From: Microvelia longipes
Taxonomy: Eukaryota; Arthropoda; Insecta; Hemiptera; Veliidae
Assembly: GCA_018340805.1 (NCBI GenBank)
Contig: JACMZG010001914.1
Location: 7,040,080 to 7,104,079 of the forward strand
DNA: 64,000 nt
Direction of reading: 5' to 3'
The notes beneath the pieces are model-generated. The model was not told the DNA's origin. It saw only the letters and a program-made list of their open reading frames with translations, and searched no databases. Positions 1 to 10,600 of the stretch are shown here, in pieces. The position numbers and the translations under genes are program-made. Each line of letters begins with the position of its first letter. Position 1 is the stretch's first letter.

Positions 1-208
1 CTAGGGAGTCAAAGTAAGGACTAAATACATGGATATTTCTCAAAACTTTCCTGCCTAGTTACATAAATAACTATTGTCTGCCTACTTGGTTTGTATATTA
101 CTTTAGTATCGGTTATTTTCGTATCTCCTTTTGTGTTTATACCAGAGACTATAGATACTTAAACAGTAAGACTGTCGACTTAGTGGTGGGAAAATTTGGA
201 TTTCGGTC
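1..208. other. AT-rich sequence, nothing recognised
   Basis: No coding region or structural motif is visible before the first TIR copy. Confidence 0.5.
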
Positions 209-594
209 GACACTATAATACGAACACAACCGCTAAAAATCAATTGACACACCCGCCAAAATCTCAATGCTTCAACCCTCTCTTTTTATAAAAAATCCCT
301 TCTTTATTGTCACAAAAAATTTCCCTACTCTGGCAACACTGAAAGTCAGGTTATGTTTTTGAATTTATATTATATGTTTTAATTTGAATATCGTATTTTT
401 TTTTATTTTTAAAAATTAAGTTATTTAACTTTTTAAGAAGGAATATTGTTGTATCTTATATAAATTTCCAACTAATCTTGCTTTAAAATTGTTCGGGAAG
501 TATGAATTAAGTGGAGTTAAAGTTGTTAATTACGTAATGCATGGATCATAATAGTTCATCGATAAAAGTTTGACGATTTAAATAAATTGTCAGC

Positions 595-655
595 TATAAT
601 TATAATACGACACACGGCTAAAATCATTGAACACCCCGCCAAAAATCTCAATGCT
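595..655 (+). repeat. Left terminal inverted repeat of the 0.2-1.7 kb element
   Basis: The stretch beginning ATAATACGACACACGGCTAA is the approximate reverse complement of 1491-1548, which ends TTAGCCGTGTGTCGTACTAT. About 50 bases pair with small gaps. A diverged copy of the same terminus begins at 209. Confidence 0.65.
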
Positions 656-1490
656 TCAACCTCTTATTTTAATAAAAAAATCTCTTCTTTTATGTACAAA
701 AAAAATCCCTACTCTGGCAACACTGAAAAGTCAGGTTATGTTTTGACTTTTATTATTGTTTTTATTATTTGATATCGTATTTTTTATATTTTAAAAATTA
801 TTTATTTACTTTTTAAGAAGAATATTGTTGTATCTTATAAAAATCCAACTAAGTGTTGCTTTAAATAATTGTTCGGGAAGTATGAAATTAGTGGAGTTAA
901 AGTTGTTAATTACGTAATGCTATGGATCATAATAGTTCTTTGATAAAAGTTTTGACAGCATTTAAAATAAATTGTCAGCATATAATACTTTTTTTCCAAA
1001 ACAAACTGCTTTTTGGGTCAAGATTGTATAATTGAATGCGTAGTGTTTCATATTATAAAAATAATATGACACATAATGCAATTCAAAGACTTAAAGTCAA
1101 GACTGTCATCTATATGAAAAGACATGGCATTTTTAAAAAAAATTGCCGTCTTTTGGTATGACAGAAGCACAGAACTGCGCTGTACTCAATAGCAAGATAC
1201 CTGCTTGAAGAATACGTCAATGTCACATACAGACGTCAAATATTAGCAACTCAGATACATATAACAACTCTGCAATAATTGATGAATATAAACAGATTGG
1301 AATGAAACGAAACGAAAATCAAAACAGATCAAATAGACGATATAAGCGACACGAGGTTTCAAATATTTTACAACACAAGTGTTGCCTTTTAATAGATTTT
1401 ATTTACGAAAAAGGTATTTTATTTATACCCGGAGGTTGGCATGAGGTGGAGGGGGAAAGAGCGGGGTCGGTCTGAACCAATAGAATTCTT

Positions 1491-1548
1491 TCCCTCGCAG
1501 ATTTTTGGCGCGCTGTCAATTGATTTTAGCCGTGTGTCGTACTATAAT
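1491..1548 (-). repeat. Right terminal inverted repeat of the 0.2-1.7 kb element
   Basis: This is the inverse of the terminus at 595-655. A second, shorter copy of the same terminus ends the duplicated right unit at 1709-1738. Confidence 0.65.
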
Positions 1549-1738
1549 TTTTTCAAAACAAACTGCTTTTATTGGTTGTCAAGTTTGTATAATAATTGAA
1601 ATGCGTATATGTTTCATATTATCCAAATAATAATGAACACAATATGCATCAAAAATTAAAAAAGTCAAGACTGTCATCTATTGAAAGACGTGGCATTTAA
1701 AAAAAAATGCTTGATTTTAGCCGTGTGTCGTACTATAG

Positions 1739-2003
1739 CGCTGCGGGGGACCTACCTTCAATTAAGGGGGCATGTCTTAATTTCCTGCTTTTTGCCCACA
1801 GTCAGTTTGAAAATAAATTTTTGTACTTATAAAGTTACACTTCTAACTAGCCGTAGCGCTTCGCACGGCCTTCATGTCTTAAAAACTTACACAGAATGCT
1901 TCTGATTACTTTTAAGTTTTTGATTCAAGTAATTTATTAATTTAATTGATTCAATCAGGTAATTTATTTATTTATTTATTTACAAATCGTAATGGGCATG
2001 AGC
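1739..2003. other. AT-rich, no gene recognised
   Basis: Only AT-rich sequence. A short CCGTAGCGCTTCGCACGGCC segment at about 1849-1868 resembles the TCGCTTCGCTCG motifs seen later in the window. Confidence 0.4.
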
Positions 2004-2115
2004 TATATGTAATTGTATAATTACAATTATACAATTACATATACAATACAATAATAAAATTAATATAATAAATGTAATAAATGTAAATTGGGCTATATGA
2101 ATAGCCCAATTTACA
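2004..2115. repeat. Two adjacent perfect hairpins
   Basis: Arms of 19 bp (2004-2022 and 2025-2043) pair perfectly around a 2-base loop. About 40 bases on, 15-bp arms (TGTAAATTGGGCTAT, 2082-2096, with 2101-2115) pair perfectly around a 4-base loop. Both were checked base by base. They may be remnants of a foldback element. Confidence 0.8.
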
Positions 2116-3480
2116 ATTATATACAACACATAAAAAACACTTAAAATTTTTATAACTTTAGTAACAGTGAAATAGTGGCTAATGTTTACACGTGCTAGAA
2201 GATAGATTTTGTCATTTAATGCAGCCTGTATTTTAATTGCATCGTCAAGATGCTACGCACATTGTGATTAGATATAATTACCTGATAAAGTCGACTAAAT
2301 CAATAAATTAATTAAACGAAATTGGCACTTACCTGCCATCAGTTGCGTTTTGTGAAAGTTTTAAAAATACTTCTATTTACTTTTAGGGTCTGGTTTTTTT
2401 ATTACAGAACATGACAACGGTGAACCGTTTTTGTCAAAAATAAATAAAGAAAACAATAATTTTATAATAACAATAAAAATGTAGCTGTCATAACCAAAAA
2501 TTGCCATGGTATCCATAAATTTAATTTTAAAAATTTAATTGGTCATTTTTGGAAAGCTATTGGGGTTAGTTGATGAGTTGTCCACTCCGGTCCATCGCAG
2601 CGCTAATTTTTAGTACCTTTCGATAATCGAATCAAAACTTTTTCTCATTTAAGTTAACCCCCCTGCCTTAACCGTTTATACTAAGGAGTTTTAACTTACA
2701 AGAAAAAACTATCAAATTTATTAACCTCTGATTTATCGATGGTGATTAATGACTCAACAAAAATGTCACAATCTCAGAAAATGCGGATAATTTATTAAAT
2801 TGATTTAAGTCTTACAATTTTAATTCTCGTATTTACCTCTCAGTTGTGTTTCAATACTGGACGGTGACCGTTCAGAACATGAAACAAGTCACAAAAGCTA
2901 ACATATACTTGTAGAATACTCGCAAATGAAAACAATGTTGCAAACATGTGTAAACACGAACCAAAACCAGTGTTATACTTGTGTGTGTGTCTGTGTGCGT
3001 TTGTGTCAATAGCTGTGATTTTGGTATATGTTTTGTGTCTGTTACGAGGAACATATCTAAACACCACATACACCCCAATACACATCTAGACTCGATGAAT
3101 GTAGCTCCAATGTCAGATCCTTATCGTATCGACATATGTCAGACGTCAGACTATCCCAACATATTTCTAAACCTATTGACAAAGGACTTCTCACTTTTTT
3201 TACAAGTTTGTTTAAATATCATTTTTAACAATATAGTTAAGAATTTATATAACATTCACTTTTTTTCTTTATGTACCGTATTTGAATTGGAAAAGCAATG
3301 TGTTTCCACTAAGAATCCAATACCGGAATTTCACTTTTCAGAAGTTTTTAGGATTATTTTCAGGTTCTCTTTCTATGCGAGTTTGTGCAAATGTGTTGGT
3401 TATCATTATAGTTCCCAGTGTACTTATGCTAGAAAGTCAAAACTTAGTGTGAAAATCAGTCTTTAGGACTTGTTGCGCTT
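2116..3480. other. Non-coding AT-rich stretch
   Basis: No supported gene. A GT-rich microsatellite-like tract lies at about 2978-3008. The open frame running through it (2981-3466) is cysteine/valine-rich because of the GT repeat and resembles no protein I know. Confidence 0.5.
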
Positions 3481-4190
3481 TCTCCAAAAAATATTTTTAT
3501 ATTATTTCATAAACAGGAAAAATGATTTGATTTATCTTCAGCAATTTCTCTTTTGTAGCACTATTTATTTAATAGATCTCCCACATCTTGTGATGCCTGA
3601 AGATGCCTACAATGTTAGATGAATAAAATAGAGGAAAAGTGAAAGTGTTGCCAACTTGAAAGAATGTTTTAGTAAAATTGTTAGGAATTTTAGGATTTTT
3701 TCGGTGTTATGTTGGTACTACGGGTAGAATATACAATATACCCACGATAATTTTGAAATTACAAATTTAGTATTACACATTATTCTATTGACAGCTTACA
3801 ATAAAATAATGTGAAGATAGTGGCTTTATTCTTTCTTCATCAGAGTAATTGACATGGTAAGAATAAACTAAACTAACAATACTCGTGAGCTAATGAAGTT
3901 TCCTCCTTCGGCGCTGCCTTAGAACGAAACTTTAACTTGAGCTGTAAAGCTTACTTCAGTGAGCTGTTCAGCTTTACTTTCATTTGTTGTTATTGTAGAA
4001 CTTTAAGCTGTTGTGTTTAAATTTCCTATCAAGATGATTTATAACAAAATGTGCTATGTTTTATCTCATAATCAGCCTTGGTTAAATTTGTATCTACTAA
4101 CATGTGTACGTGATTAATAATATACGAAAAAATTTAATAAATTGATCCCAGTTGAAATTTGGTTCAAGGGTTTTCCTTTACGTATAAAAT
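3481..4190. other. Non-coding; contains a dispersed-repeat fragment
   Basis: No gene seen. At about 3890-3960 a segment (CTCCTTCGGCGCTGCCTTAG, then ACTTGAGCTGTAAAGCTTAC) resembles segments near 41.82-41.93 and 45.83-45.89 kb, so it belongs to a dispersed family. Confidence 0.45.
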
Positions 4191-4508
4191 TCGTAAGTAT
4201 ACTGTACGCAATATTGAAATTTCAATACTATAGCAATACTATTTGTAAGTATATTACACGCAATACTGAAATTTCAATACCATAGCAATACTATTCGTAA
4301 GTATACTATACGCAATATTGAAATTTCTATACTATAAAAATACTATTCGTAAGTATACTTTACGCAATATTGAAATTTCAATACTACAGCAATACTATTC
4401 GTAAGTATACTATACGCAATATTGAAATTTCAATACTATAGCAATACTATTTGTAAGTATACTATACGCAATATTGAAATTCCAATACTATAGCAGTATT
4501 GAAATTTA
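4191..4508 (+). repeat. Minisatellite, 52-bp unit, six copies
   Basis: Units start at 4191, 4243, 4295, 4347, 4399 and 4451, an exact 52-base period. Each begins TCGTAAGTATACT or TTGTAAGTATACT and carries an internal palindrome, ATTGAAATTTCAAT. Copies differ by a few substitutions. There are no unique spacers, so it is not a CRISPR-like array. Confidence 0.93.
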
Positions 4509-5245
4509 ATTTCAATTCTGCTAGTCAATTTACGGGGTGGATCACACACCATCAAGGTCAGTGCCTGAAAAATCGAATGCTCATACAGTTAGATATACTT
4601 AGTGTTTTTTGTAAACAGAGGTTGAGCAGAGAGCGTCTGAAGTAGTTTGCGTCTCTATTTTCATAATTTTTTCGTTTTTCCTCTAAAGTATTTTTTAATA
4701 GTACTGCATAAATATTTTTTTTTATTTGTTTATACATTTTATTTATTTATTTTGTATTTTATTAAATCTTTTTCTGTTAACGCTAAACAACTTGAAGCTT
4801 TATATTTGATTTTTATTTTGAGAATTTAAACAAAAAGGTTTAATAACGTATCAAATTTTCGAGAAAATTTTACTTATTTGAAATTTAATATTTTTTTGAG
4901 AAGAACAATAATAAAATACGCTAAGAATAGTGAATGAAAGCATGTTAAAACATTATTTATTTAGATTTTTTCAATGAAGAGGATGTTGTGAAGGATGCAC
5001 GTGGAATAATTAAATTTTTAAACTTCCTGGAAATTATTAATTATATTTGAAAATATTTTTTTTTTTTTATTTTAATGGAAAATATTATTTTTATTAAATT
5101 TCGGCATTGTATTGTTGGTTAAATTTTATAATTAATTATTATTTATTATAGGTCTGCAATCTTCATCAATTTTAATTAAATTTGATAATCAATAACAAAA
5201 CGGTTTTTTTCTGTTTAGTGTATAATGCCAATAAAAAATTACCTG
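4509..5245. other. Very AT-rich stretch, no gene
   Basis: Dominated by T-runs and TTATT tracts. The 60-residue frame at 4647-4829 is low-complexity (F/Y/L) and not credible. Confidence 0.5.
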
Positions 5246-5254
5246 AAACCTATA

Positions 5255-5545
5255 AAAATAAATTCTGGTACGGTGTTCGGAAATGTCGGATAAATTCTGG
5301 CACGGTATTCGGCATGTCGGATAAATTCTGGCACGGTATCCGGCATGTCGGGTAAATTTTCCTTTGAAATGCGTGTTCCCGTGCTTTTTTCCCCCGCACA
5401 TTATAACATCCCATTTCTAGCATAAGGTTCCGGTTTATGCTTTCGAACCTATGCAGTTTCTCAATTGTCAAGCACTGCTCGTAACTTATTTTGTCTGTAT
5501 TTTTCAAATAAAGACGCATAATTATCTAGTTGGTTATACAAAACA
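5255..5545 (+). repeat. Copy of the foldback family whose paired arms lie at 37.07-37.73 kb
   Basis: Three short direct units of the type ATTCTGGCACGGTATTCGGC are followed by GCGTGTTCCCGTGC, a TAAGGTTCCGG-like segment, CAATTGTCAAGCACTGCTCG and TTTTGTCTGTATTTTTCAAA. The same modules occur in the same order at 37066-37330 and inverted at 37455-37734. No opposite arm follows here, so this looks like a single half-element. Open frames across it are not protein-like. Confidence 0.75.
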
Positions 5546-5639
5546 GTGCGCACTATTATTTGCACTGGGTTGAAGCTCAGTTCTTTCTTATTATATCTTT
5601 TTATAGCTTATTATATCTTTTAAAATATATAATAATACG

Positions 5640-5760
5640 CGGAAAAATTATGCAATCAGTTTGACATTTGGCACGCATGTAGCTACCTACGTATAAGACA
5701 AATATGTGCGCTAAGTTTCATCTCATTATCAGCATAAGTTTAATTTTTATTTTTATCCAA
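5640..5760 (+). repeat. Dispersed repeat with GGCACGCATGTAG module
   Basis: The segment TTTGGCACGCATGTAG, then ATGTGCGCTAAGTTTCATCT, recurs in degenerate form at about 18125-18215 (same strand), and on the other strand at about 19985-20070 and 58310-58410. Function unknown. Confidence 0.5.
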
Positions 5761-5825
5761 TGACTTTTGTATGTTTTTTAAAGAACTGTAAGAAATCGGA
5801 AAACAATCCAATTGAGTTGAAATTC

Positions 5826-5998
5826 GGTGTATACCTTAACGTAATTTAAGGTGTAATACCTTTACGTAATTTAAGTGTATAACTTTACGTAATTTAAGTG
5901 TATACCTTTACGTAATTTAAGTGTATAAATTTAGTGTATACCTTTACGTAATTAAGTGTATACCTTTACGTAATTTAAGTGTATACCTTTACGTTGTA
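5826..5998 (+). repeat. Minisatellite, about 22-bp unit
   Basis: About seven copies of a GTGTATACCTTTACGTAATT unit of 21-24 bases, with one copy interrupted near 5925-5945. Confidence 0.88.
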
Positions 5999-6089
5999 AA
6001 TCAATTTACGAAGTTTAGTTTTAATACGACTATTATATCTATAATTTTTGTTGGATTATAAAAATTAATTAGCATTGAGCAAGCAAGTC

Positions 6090-6260
6090 CGAGGACTTGC
6101 TTTAGTATAAACTTGGCAAATTGTATATTCTGAGGACGAGCAAAGCGAGTCTGAAGCAAGGAGGAGGAGCGTAGCGAATCCAATGGGATGAGGAAAAGTT
6201 CCGAGGTACCCCGTACCCGATTTTTTTAAATTCGAGCAAACAAAAATGGACTTATCAGCG
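6090..6260 (-). repeat. Dispersed repeat with GAGCAAAGCGAG and GGTACCCCGTACCCGAT modules
   Basis: Related text occurs at about 19590-19690 and 57530-57665 in reverse orientation (TCGGGTAC, a CTCGGA segment, then CTTCGCTC or CTTCACTCGTCCTC). A weaker relative lies at 21355-21475. Confidence 0.5.
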
Positions 6261-6449
6261 ATTAAAAATCTAATTAAACCAGTTCTTGCAACCAAAGAAC
6301 TCTAAATGACCAGTCAAACTAACCAGAAAGCACTTATTTTACAAAAAAATCATTATTTTGACGTAAGTGTTTAGAATTTAGTACGGAATGAAGTAAAGAG
6401 TAAATAATGCCTTAAGTACTACGAATGGTTTTATGAAGTGAATCTTTCT

Positions 6450-6515
6450 ATGTGGTTAAGTACTGGACTATAAATCAAGATACCCCATGTTCGAATCTTG
6501 GCGGAAGCGTTTAAT
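6450..6515 (+). repeat. tRNA-derived SINE head (pol III A and B boxes)
   Basis: TGTGGTTAAGTACTGGAC (A-box-like) is followed about 25 bases later by GTTCGAATC (6489-6497), a near-consensus B box. The flanks do not form a tRNA acceptor stem, so this reads as a degraded tRNA-like SINE head, not a gene. Confidence 0.5.
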
Positions 6516-6759
6516 TTTTAAGGAGATCACTTTAAATTTTTGTTTGGTTTAATAAAATAATATAATTATTTTAATTTTTTTTAATAATTCAATTTAAATT
6601 TGTTAAAGACTGCAGTCCTATATAACATTTATTTATTTAATATTGTTATATTTTTGCATTTTCAAAAATATAAGACTGCAAATTTTTAATATTTGCAGTC
6701 TTCAAAAAATGTAAAATTATATATATCATACCAGTAAAAAAAAAACCTTTTATTTTAAA
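6516..6759. repeat. AT-rich spacer with a 12-bp hairpin
   Basis: AAGACTGCAAAT (6672-6683) pairs perfectly with ATTTGCAGTCTT (6691-6702). A further copy of the GACTGCAGTC-type core lies near 6608. Confidence 0.6.
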
Positions 6760-6789
6760 ATAGTGTTAGGGGTTCGTTAAGTAACCAAA

Positions 6790-6880
6790 GCATTCCGGCG
6801 CAGAGGTCTGCAAGCCCGCTTTCTTGGTTATTAAGACCAATTTTCGCTTAAGCTTTCGATGTAGCGTCACAACTTATTAC
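6790..6880. repeat. Left arm of the older inverted-repeat element that hosts the BEL/Pao insertion
   Basis: The modules TGCAAGCCCGCTTTCTTGGT, CTTAAGCTTTCGATG and TAGCGTCACAACTTATTA occur in inverse order and orientation at 12178-12300, beyond the far side of the BEL/Pao element. The match is imperfect. The retrotransposon therefore appears to have inserted between the arms of an older element. Confidence 0.55.
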
Positions 6881-6884
6881 TTAT
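6880..6884. repeat. Target-site duplication of the BEL/Pao element (CTTAT)
   Basis: CTTAT directly abuts the LTR starting at 6885 and is repeated exactly at 12044-12048 after the other LTR. Five bases is the usual duplication for this superfamily. Confidence 0.85.
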
Positions 6885-7177
6885 TGTCGCTGGCCGAATC
6901 TAGCCAGCGAATTAAATGAAAATTCCTTTACGCAGACGAACAGTAACATTAATTTAACATATATATTAAATACAAACAACTATTAACTCCTAATTACTTG
7001 ATATATGTATATGTATATCTGTAATCTGTCTATTGTAATCTGTATCTGTATAATCAAATATCTTGATGATCTAATCTGTATCCTATATGGTAAAAATTAA
7101 TTTGATCTTCTCAATTCTTGACGATTAATGTCAAATAATAACTAAATTAATATTTTAATTACTTTTAGACAGTGACA
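6885..7177 (-). repeat. 3' LTR of the BEL/Pao element
   Basis: It shares long segments with 11740-12043, including CGCTGGCCGAATCTAGCCAG, TTTACGCAGACGAACAGTAA and a TTGACGATTAATGTCAA palindromic block. Its boundaries are the inverted pair TGTCGCTG and CAGTGACA. On the minus strand the adjoining GGGGAG tract just above 7177 is a likely polypurine tract. Confidence 0.9.
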
Positions 7178-7572
7178 TGGCTCCCCAATGCTTCCAGCAT
7201 TCCATTTGGCTCTCCGTTGGGGATCGAACCAGGACTAGTTTTGTGTACTGGTCGCTCTAACCTGTCGCCATTTGGGTACTGTAACGTGACCTTTCTAACC
7301 AAACCATCTTGGCTGGGATGCACCTTCGCAATTCGTGCCATTGGCCAAGCTCCTCTGCAGATATTGCCATCTTGACATATGACCAAATCTCCTTCTTTTA
7401 AATTTTTTTCTGAGTTCCTCCACTTATCTCTAGATTGAAGTGTCGCTAGGTATTCTCTTTTCCATCTCGACCAAATTTTATTAGCTAAGTATTGGATTCT
7501 CCGCCACCGTTTCTTTACATATAGGTCCCCAGAGTCGAAACTACCAGGGGGTGGAAGTAATGGTCCTTGCAT
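7165..7572 (-). pseudogene. BEL/Pao pol C-terminal segment (DUF5641-type), frame-separated
   Basis: This frame encodes a basic segment with KKRWRRIQYLANKIWSRWKR and then GDLVICQDGNICRGAWPMAR, the pattern of the domain that follows integrase in BEL/Pao polyproteins. It is separated from the main frame by an in-frame stop just after 7635 and a frame change near 7575. The apparent start codon at 7572 is internal to the domain, not a true start. The last codons and the stop run into the 3' LTR, as is common in this group. The domain is present but would not be joined to integrase without repair, so this end of the polyprotein is probably dead. Confidence 0.8.
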
Positions 7573-7634
7573 TCAATCTTCAAAACCGCATGATTAGGGG
7601 TTAAAGGTTCATTAGAGAGGGTCCAATAGGTTAG

Positions 7635-10600
7635 TTACCCCAAAGGTCTATCATTAACAACTCTTTCACATTCTTTAAAGAACGTTCTAAGGCCATCCTC
7701 AGTTAAAAGGCCTGGATTTTGAGACAAAAGCAAGTTTAATATATTCCGCACAGTACCGATCTGCCGTTCTACCACCACATTCATGTGGCTTGCTTTAGGT
7801 ACGTTAAACTTCCATTCAAACTTACAAAACGATTCAGACAAGTATTCCATAATTTGGGTTTTATCAATTTCATTCATACATTTTTTCATCTCCTCACATG
7901 CCCCGACAAAATTAGTACCTAAATCTGACCTTAAGGTTGTAATTGGTCCCTTTGAAGCTAAAAATCGTCTTAGAGCATTAATGAACGAGTCAGTATTGAG
8001 TGAGTTAGCAACATCTAAATAGATCGCTCTACAAGCCAGACATGTAAATATTACTCCATACCTTTTAAGCTGTTTCCTTCCCTCAATAATCTTATACGGC
8101 CCAAAGAAATCGACTGCTGAGTGAGTAAACGGTGCCGCAGGCTCTAAGCGTTCGATAGGTAGATTTGCCATTTTTTGTACCTGAAGACGTCCTCTACTTT
8201 TTTGACAAATAATACATTTGGAAATAACGCTTCTAACCAACGTGGAACATCGTGTTACCCAATATCTAAGTTGTCTTAAATGATTTATAGTCCCTGTTCT
8301 ACCTAAATGATTAGTATCGTGGATATATTTGACTGAAAATTGGGCTAAGTAGTGATCCCCAGCAAGGATAATAAGATGTTTTTGAGCTTCGTTGACTACC
8401 CTACACAATTTTAACCGACCTCCTACTCTTAGCACCCCAGATTCATCTAAAATTGGATTTAACGCTCCTAGCCTATTTTTTTTCTTGAACTTGGAATTAG
8501 TTTCACTCGAATGTGATTCAAGTAACTCTTCTTCAAAAGAGTCCTTTTGAACTGCTTTTACCATCGCGAGCTCCGCCAATTTGATCTCTTCTACTGTTAA
8601 TGGGCTGATATTTGGGTCCCCTTGAATTTTCTTCCTTTCTTCGCCTTTGCATTTCAGGATGTTTATGTATCTGAAGACCCAAGCTAACGCGTTTCTGGCT
8701 CTTTTCCAAGAGACATACCTCCCCAGGCGAGATGATAAACTTGCATATTCTGGCACTGCTGAGACCGCACAAACTTTAACCTCCGGGTCTCCTTCGATGA
8801 TTTCGACGTCTTGATTACCTTCTATGTTCAAGTGTTCTTCAATGCTCCAAAGAAATCGAGGACCTTCCAGCCAACAACTCTCCAAAATCCCATCTTCTGT
8901 TAGACCTCTCGAAGCCACGTCCGCAGGATTTTCTTTGGTCGGAACATAGTGCCAGTTGTAAACGTTTGTCAACTCGCGTATTTCCTGTACTCTGTTAGCC
9001 ACAAACATTTGATATCTCCGTGTTTCATTCTTTACGTAGCCTAAAATTACTCTACTGTCGGTCAACATGGCATGGTCTTTCTTAAACATGTCTTCAAAGA
9101 ACTTGACATAATTTGCCTTATATTCCTGATTTCTCTCAAATTTAGATTTCAGAGAGTATAATCTTTTTAACGTCACTGCTTTGTTAATTAGTAAACTTAC
9201 CGCATCTGTTTTAAACGGTAGCGGCAGCTCGAAGTGATTATCTTCCCGGCGTGCCACGTTTTCTTCTAATATTTTCATGAACTTCTTATCTTCAACCGAC
9301 ATTGCTGATCGACGATCTTCAACAACAATTTCTGGAAAGTCTAAACTTATCCACGGATTAATGATTTCTCGAGTTTGTGATACTACTTGCTTGCTGCTCA
9401 CTCTTAATGAAGTAGCGCTAGTTCCTCCTTTGCCTCCCTTTGGCCCTATTATGCCCCACCCTAAAGCTGATTGTATCCCATACGGTTCCCCTTTGTTACC
9501 TTGGACCACCCGCAATGGACACAATGCTTCCGGGCAATTGTTTCCAATGAGGAGACCTATACCCAATTCTCTACGTAATGGTGAAATTTTTTCAGCTAAC
9601 CCTTTCAAATGATCGTAACCCTTAGCGATTTCAGGGGTAGGTATATCCTCATAAGTACATGGCATATCTACCTGACTAAATACCTTACCAGTAAGTTCTA
9701 TATCTTTGCCAGTTGCCCCCCTAACTATTATATCCTTAACCTTAAAACAATCTAACAAGGTGGTATTGGTTAAAGTTTTGACTTTAAGTTGGGTTGATAT
9801 TTTAGATAAATTTAAATCATTAATTAAACTTTCTTTAATGAAGCATGTATCACTCCCATCATCTAATAATGCATATGTTTCAATTTGCAATTCGGGATTA
9901 TTTTTATTAAATACCACTACTGGTAAAACAAAGGAAGTTGTTTCACAACAGTCATTAGCTGCCTGGCGTACGTTACTAGATTTTGCTTCAACTTCATCCA
10001 ATTTATTTTTCTCAGGTTTGCTTACGTCCGAACTTTTATTAAGTGAGATAGCATAACCTGTATTTACTTTCTCACTATCGTCCCGGTGTAAACATGTAGG
10101 GTGTCTTTTAAAGCATTTAGTGCATTTTAACCTTTGCATGCAACCTTTGGTTTTATGCGACCCCTCCAAGCAACCAAAACACAACCCTTTATTTTTTACG
10201 TAAGCGAGCCTTTCATCCGCAGCGAGAACTTGAAAGGAAGTACAATTGGATAGATCGTGTAGCTCCTGGCAATAGCTACACTTAGCACCTTTGGACCCAG
10301 TTGCTAATACCTTAGAACTAGAACCTTTTTTAAAATTATTATTAGAATATTTGTTTACGTAATTAAATTTATTACCTTGATTTGACATTTGTTTATTGTT
10401 TTCATTGAATTTATTAAAGTTACCCTTATTCGAGATAAAACTGGTGCCTTGAACTGAACTAGAATAAACCGGATGCCTGTGCAATTTAGCTATTCCTTCT
10501 ACAAACCTAGCTAAATCCGTTATAGTTTCATTTCCGTTCAGATCAAGGGATCGTTTTATCCACGATTGTTGATATTTAAAGGGTAATCTGTCAACAATCT

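Larger units (their letters stand above)
209..1738. mobile_element. Rearranged TIR (MITE-like) element with duplicated left and right ends
   Basis: Two left-end units lie in tandem (about 209-594 and 595-985). Each begins with a TATAATACGA-type terminus, continues through CCGCCAAAATCTCAATGCTTC, and ends near AATTGTCAGC. Two right-end units follow (about 985-1548 and 1549-1738). Each contains CAAAACAAACTGCTTTT and a GACTGTCATCTAT block and ends with GCCGTGTGTCGTACTATA, the inverse of the left terminus. The order is therefore L-L-R-R. The first right unit carries about 350 extra bases (1165-1500). No transposase is present. The superfamily cannot be assigned; TA-rich edges would fit a TA target. 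It looks like a non-autonomous element rearranged after insertion. Confidence 0.6.

Noticed and set aside
2981..3466. 161-residue open frame
   Set aside because: It starts in a GT repeat; composition and lack of any domain argue against a gene.
4191..4508. CRISPR-like array
   Set aside because: Repeats are contiguous with no unique spacers, and the DNA is animal-like.
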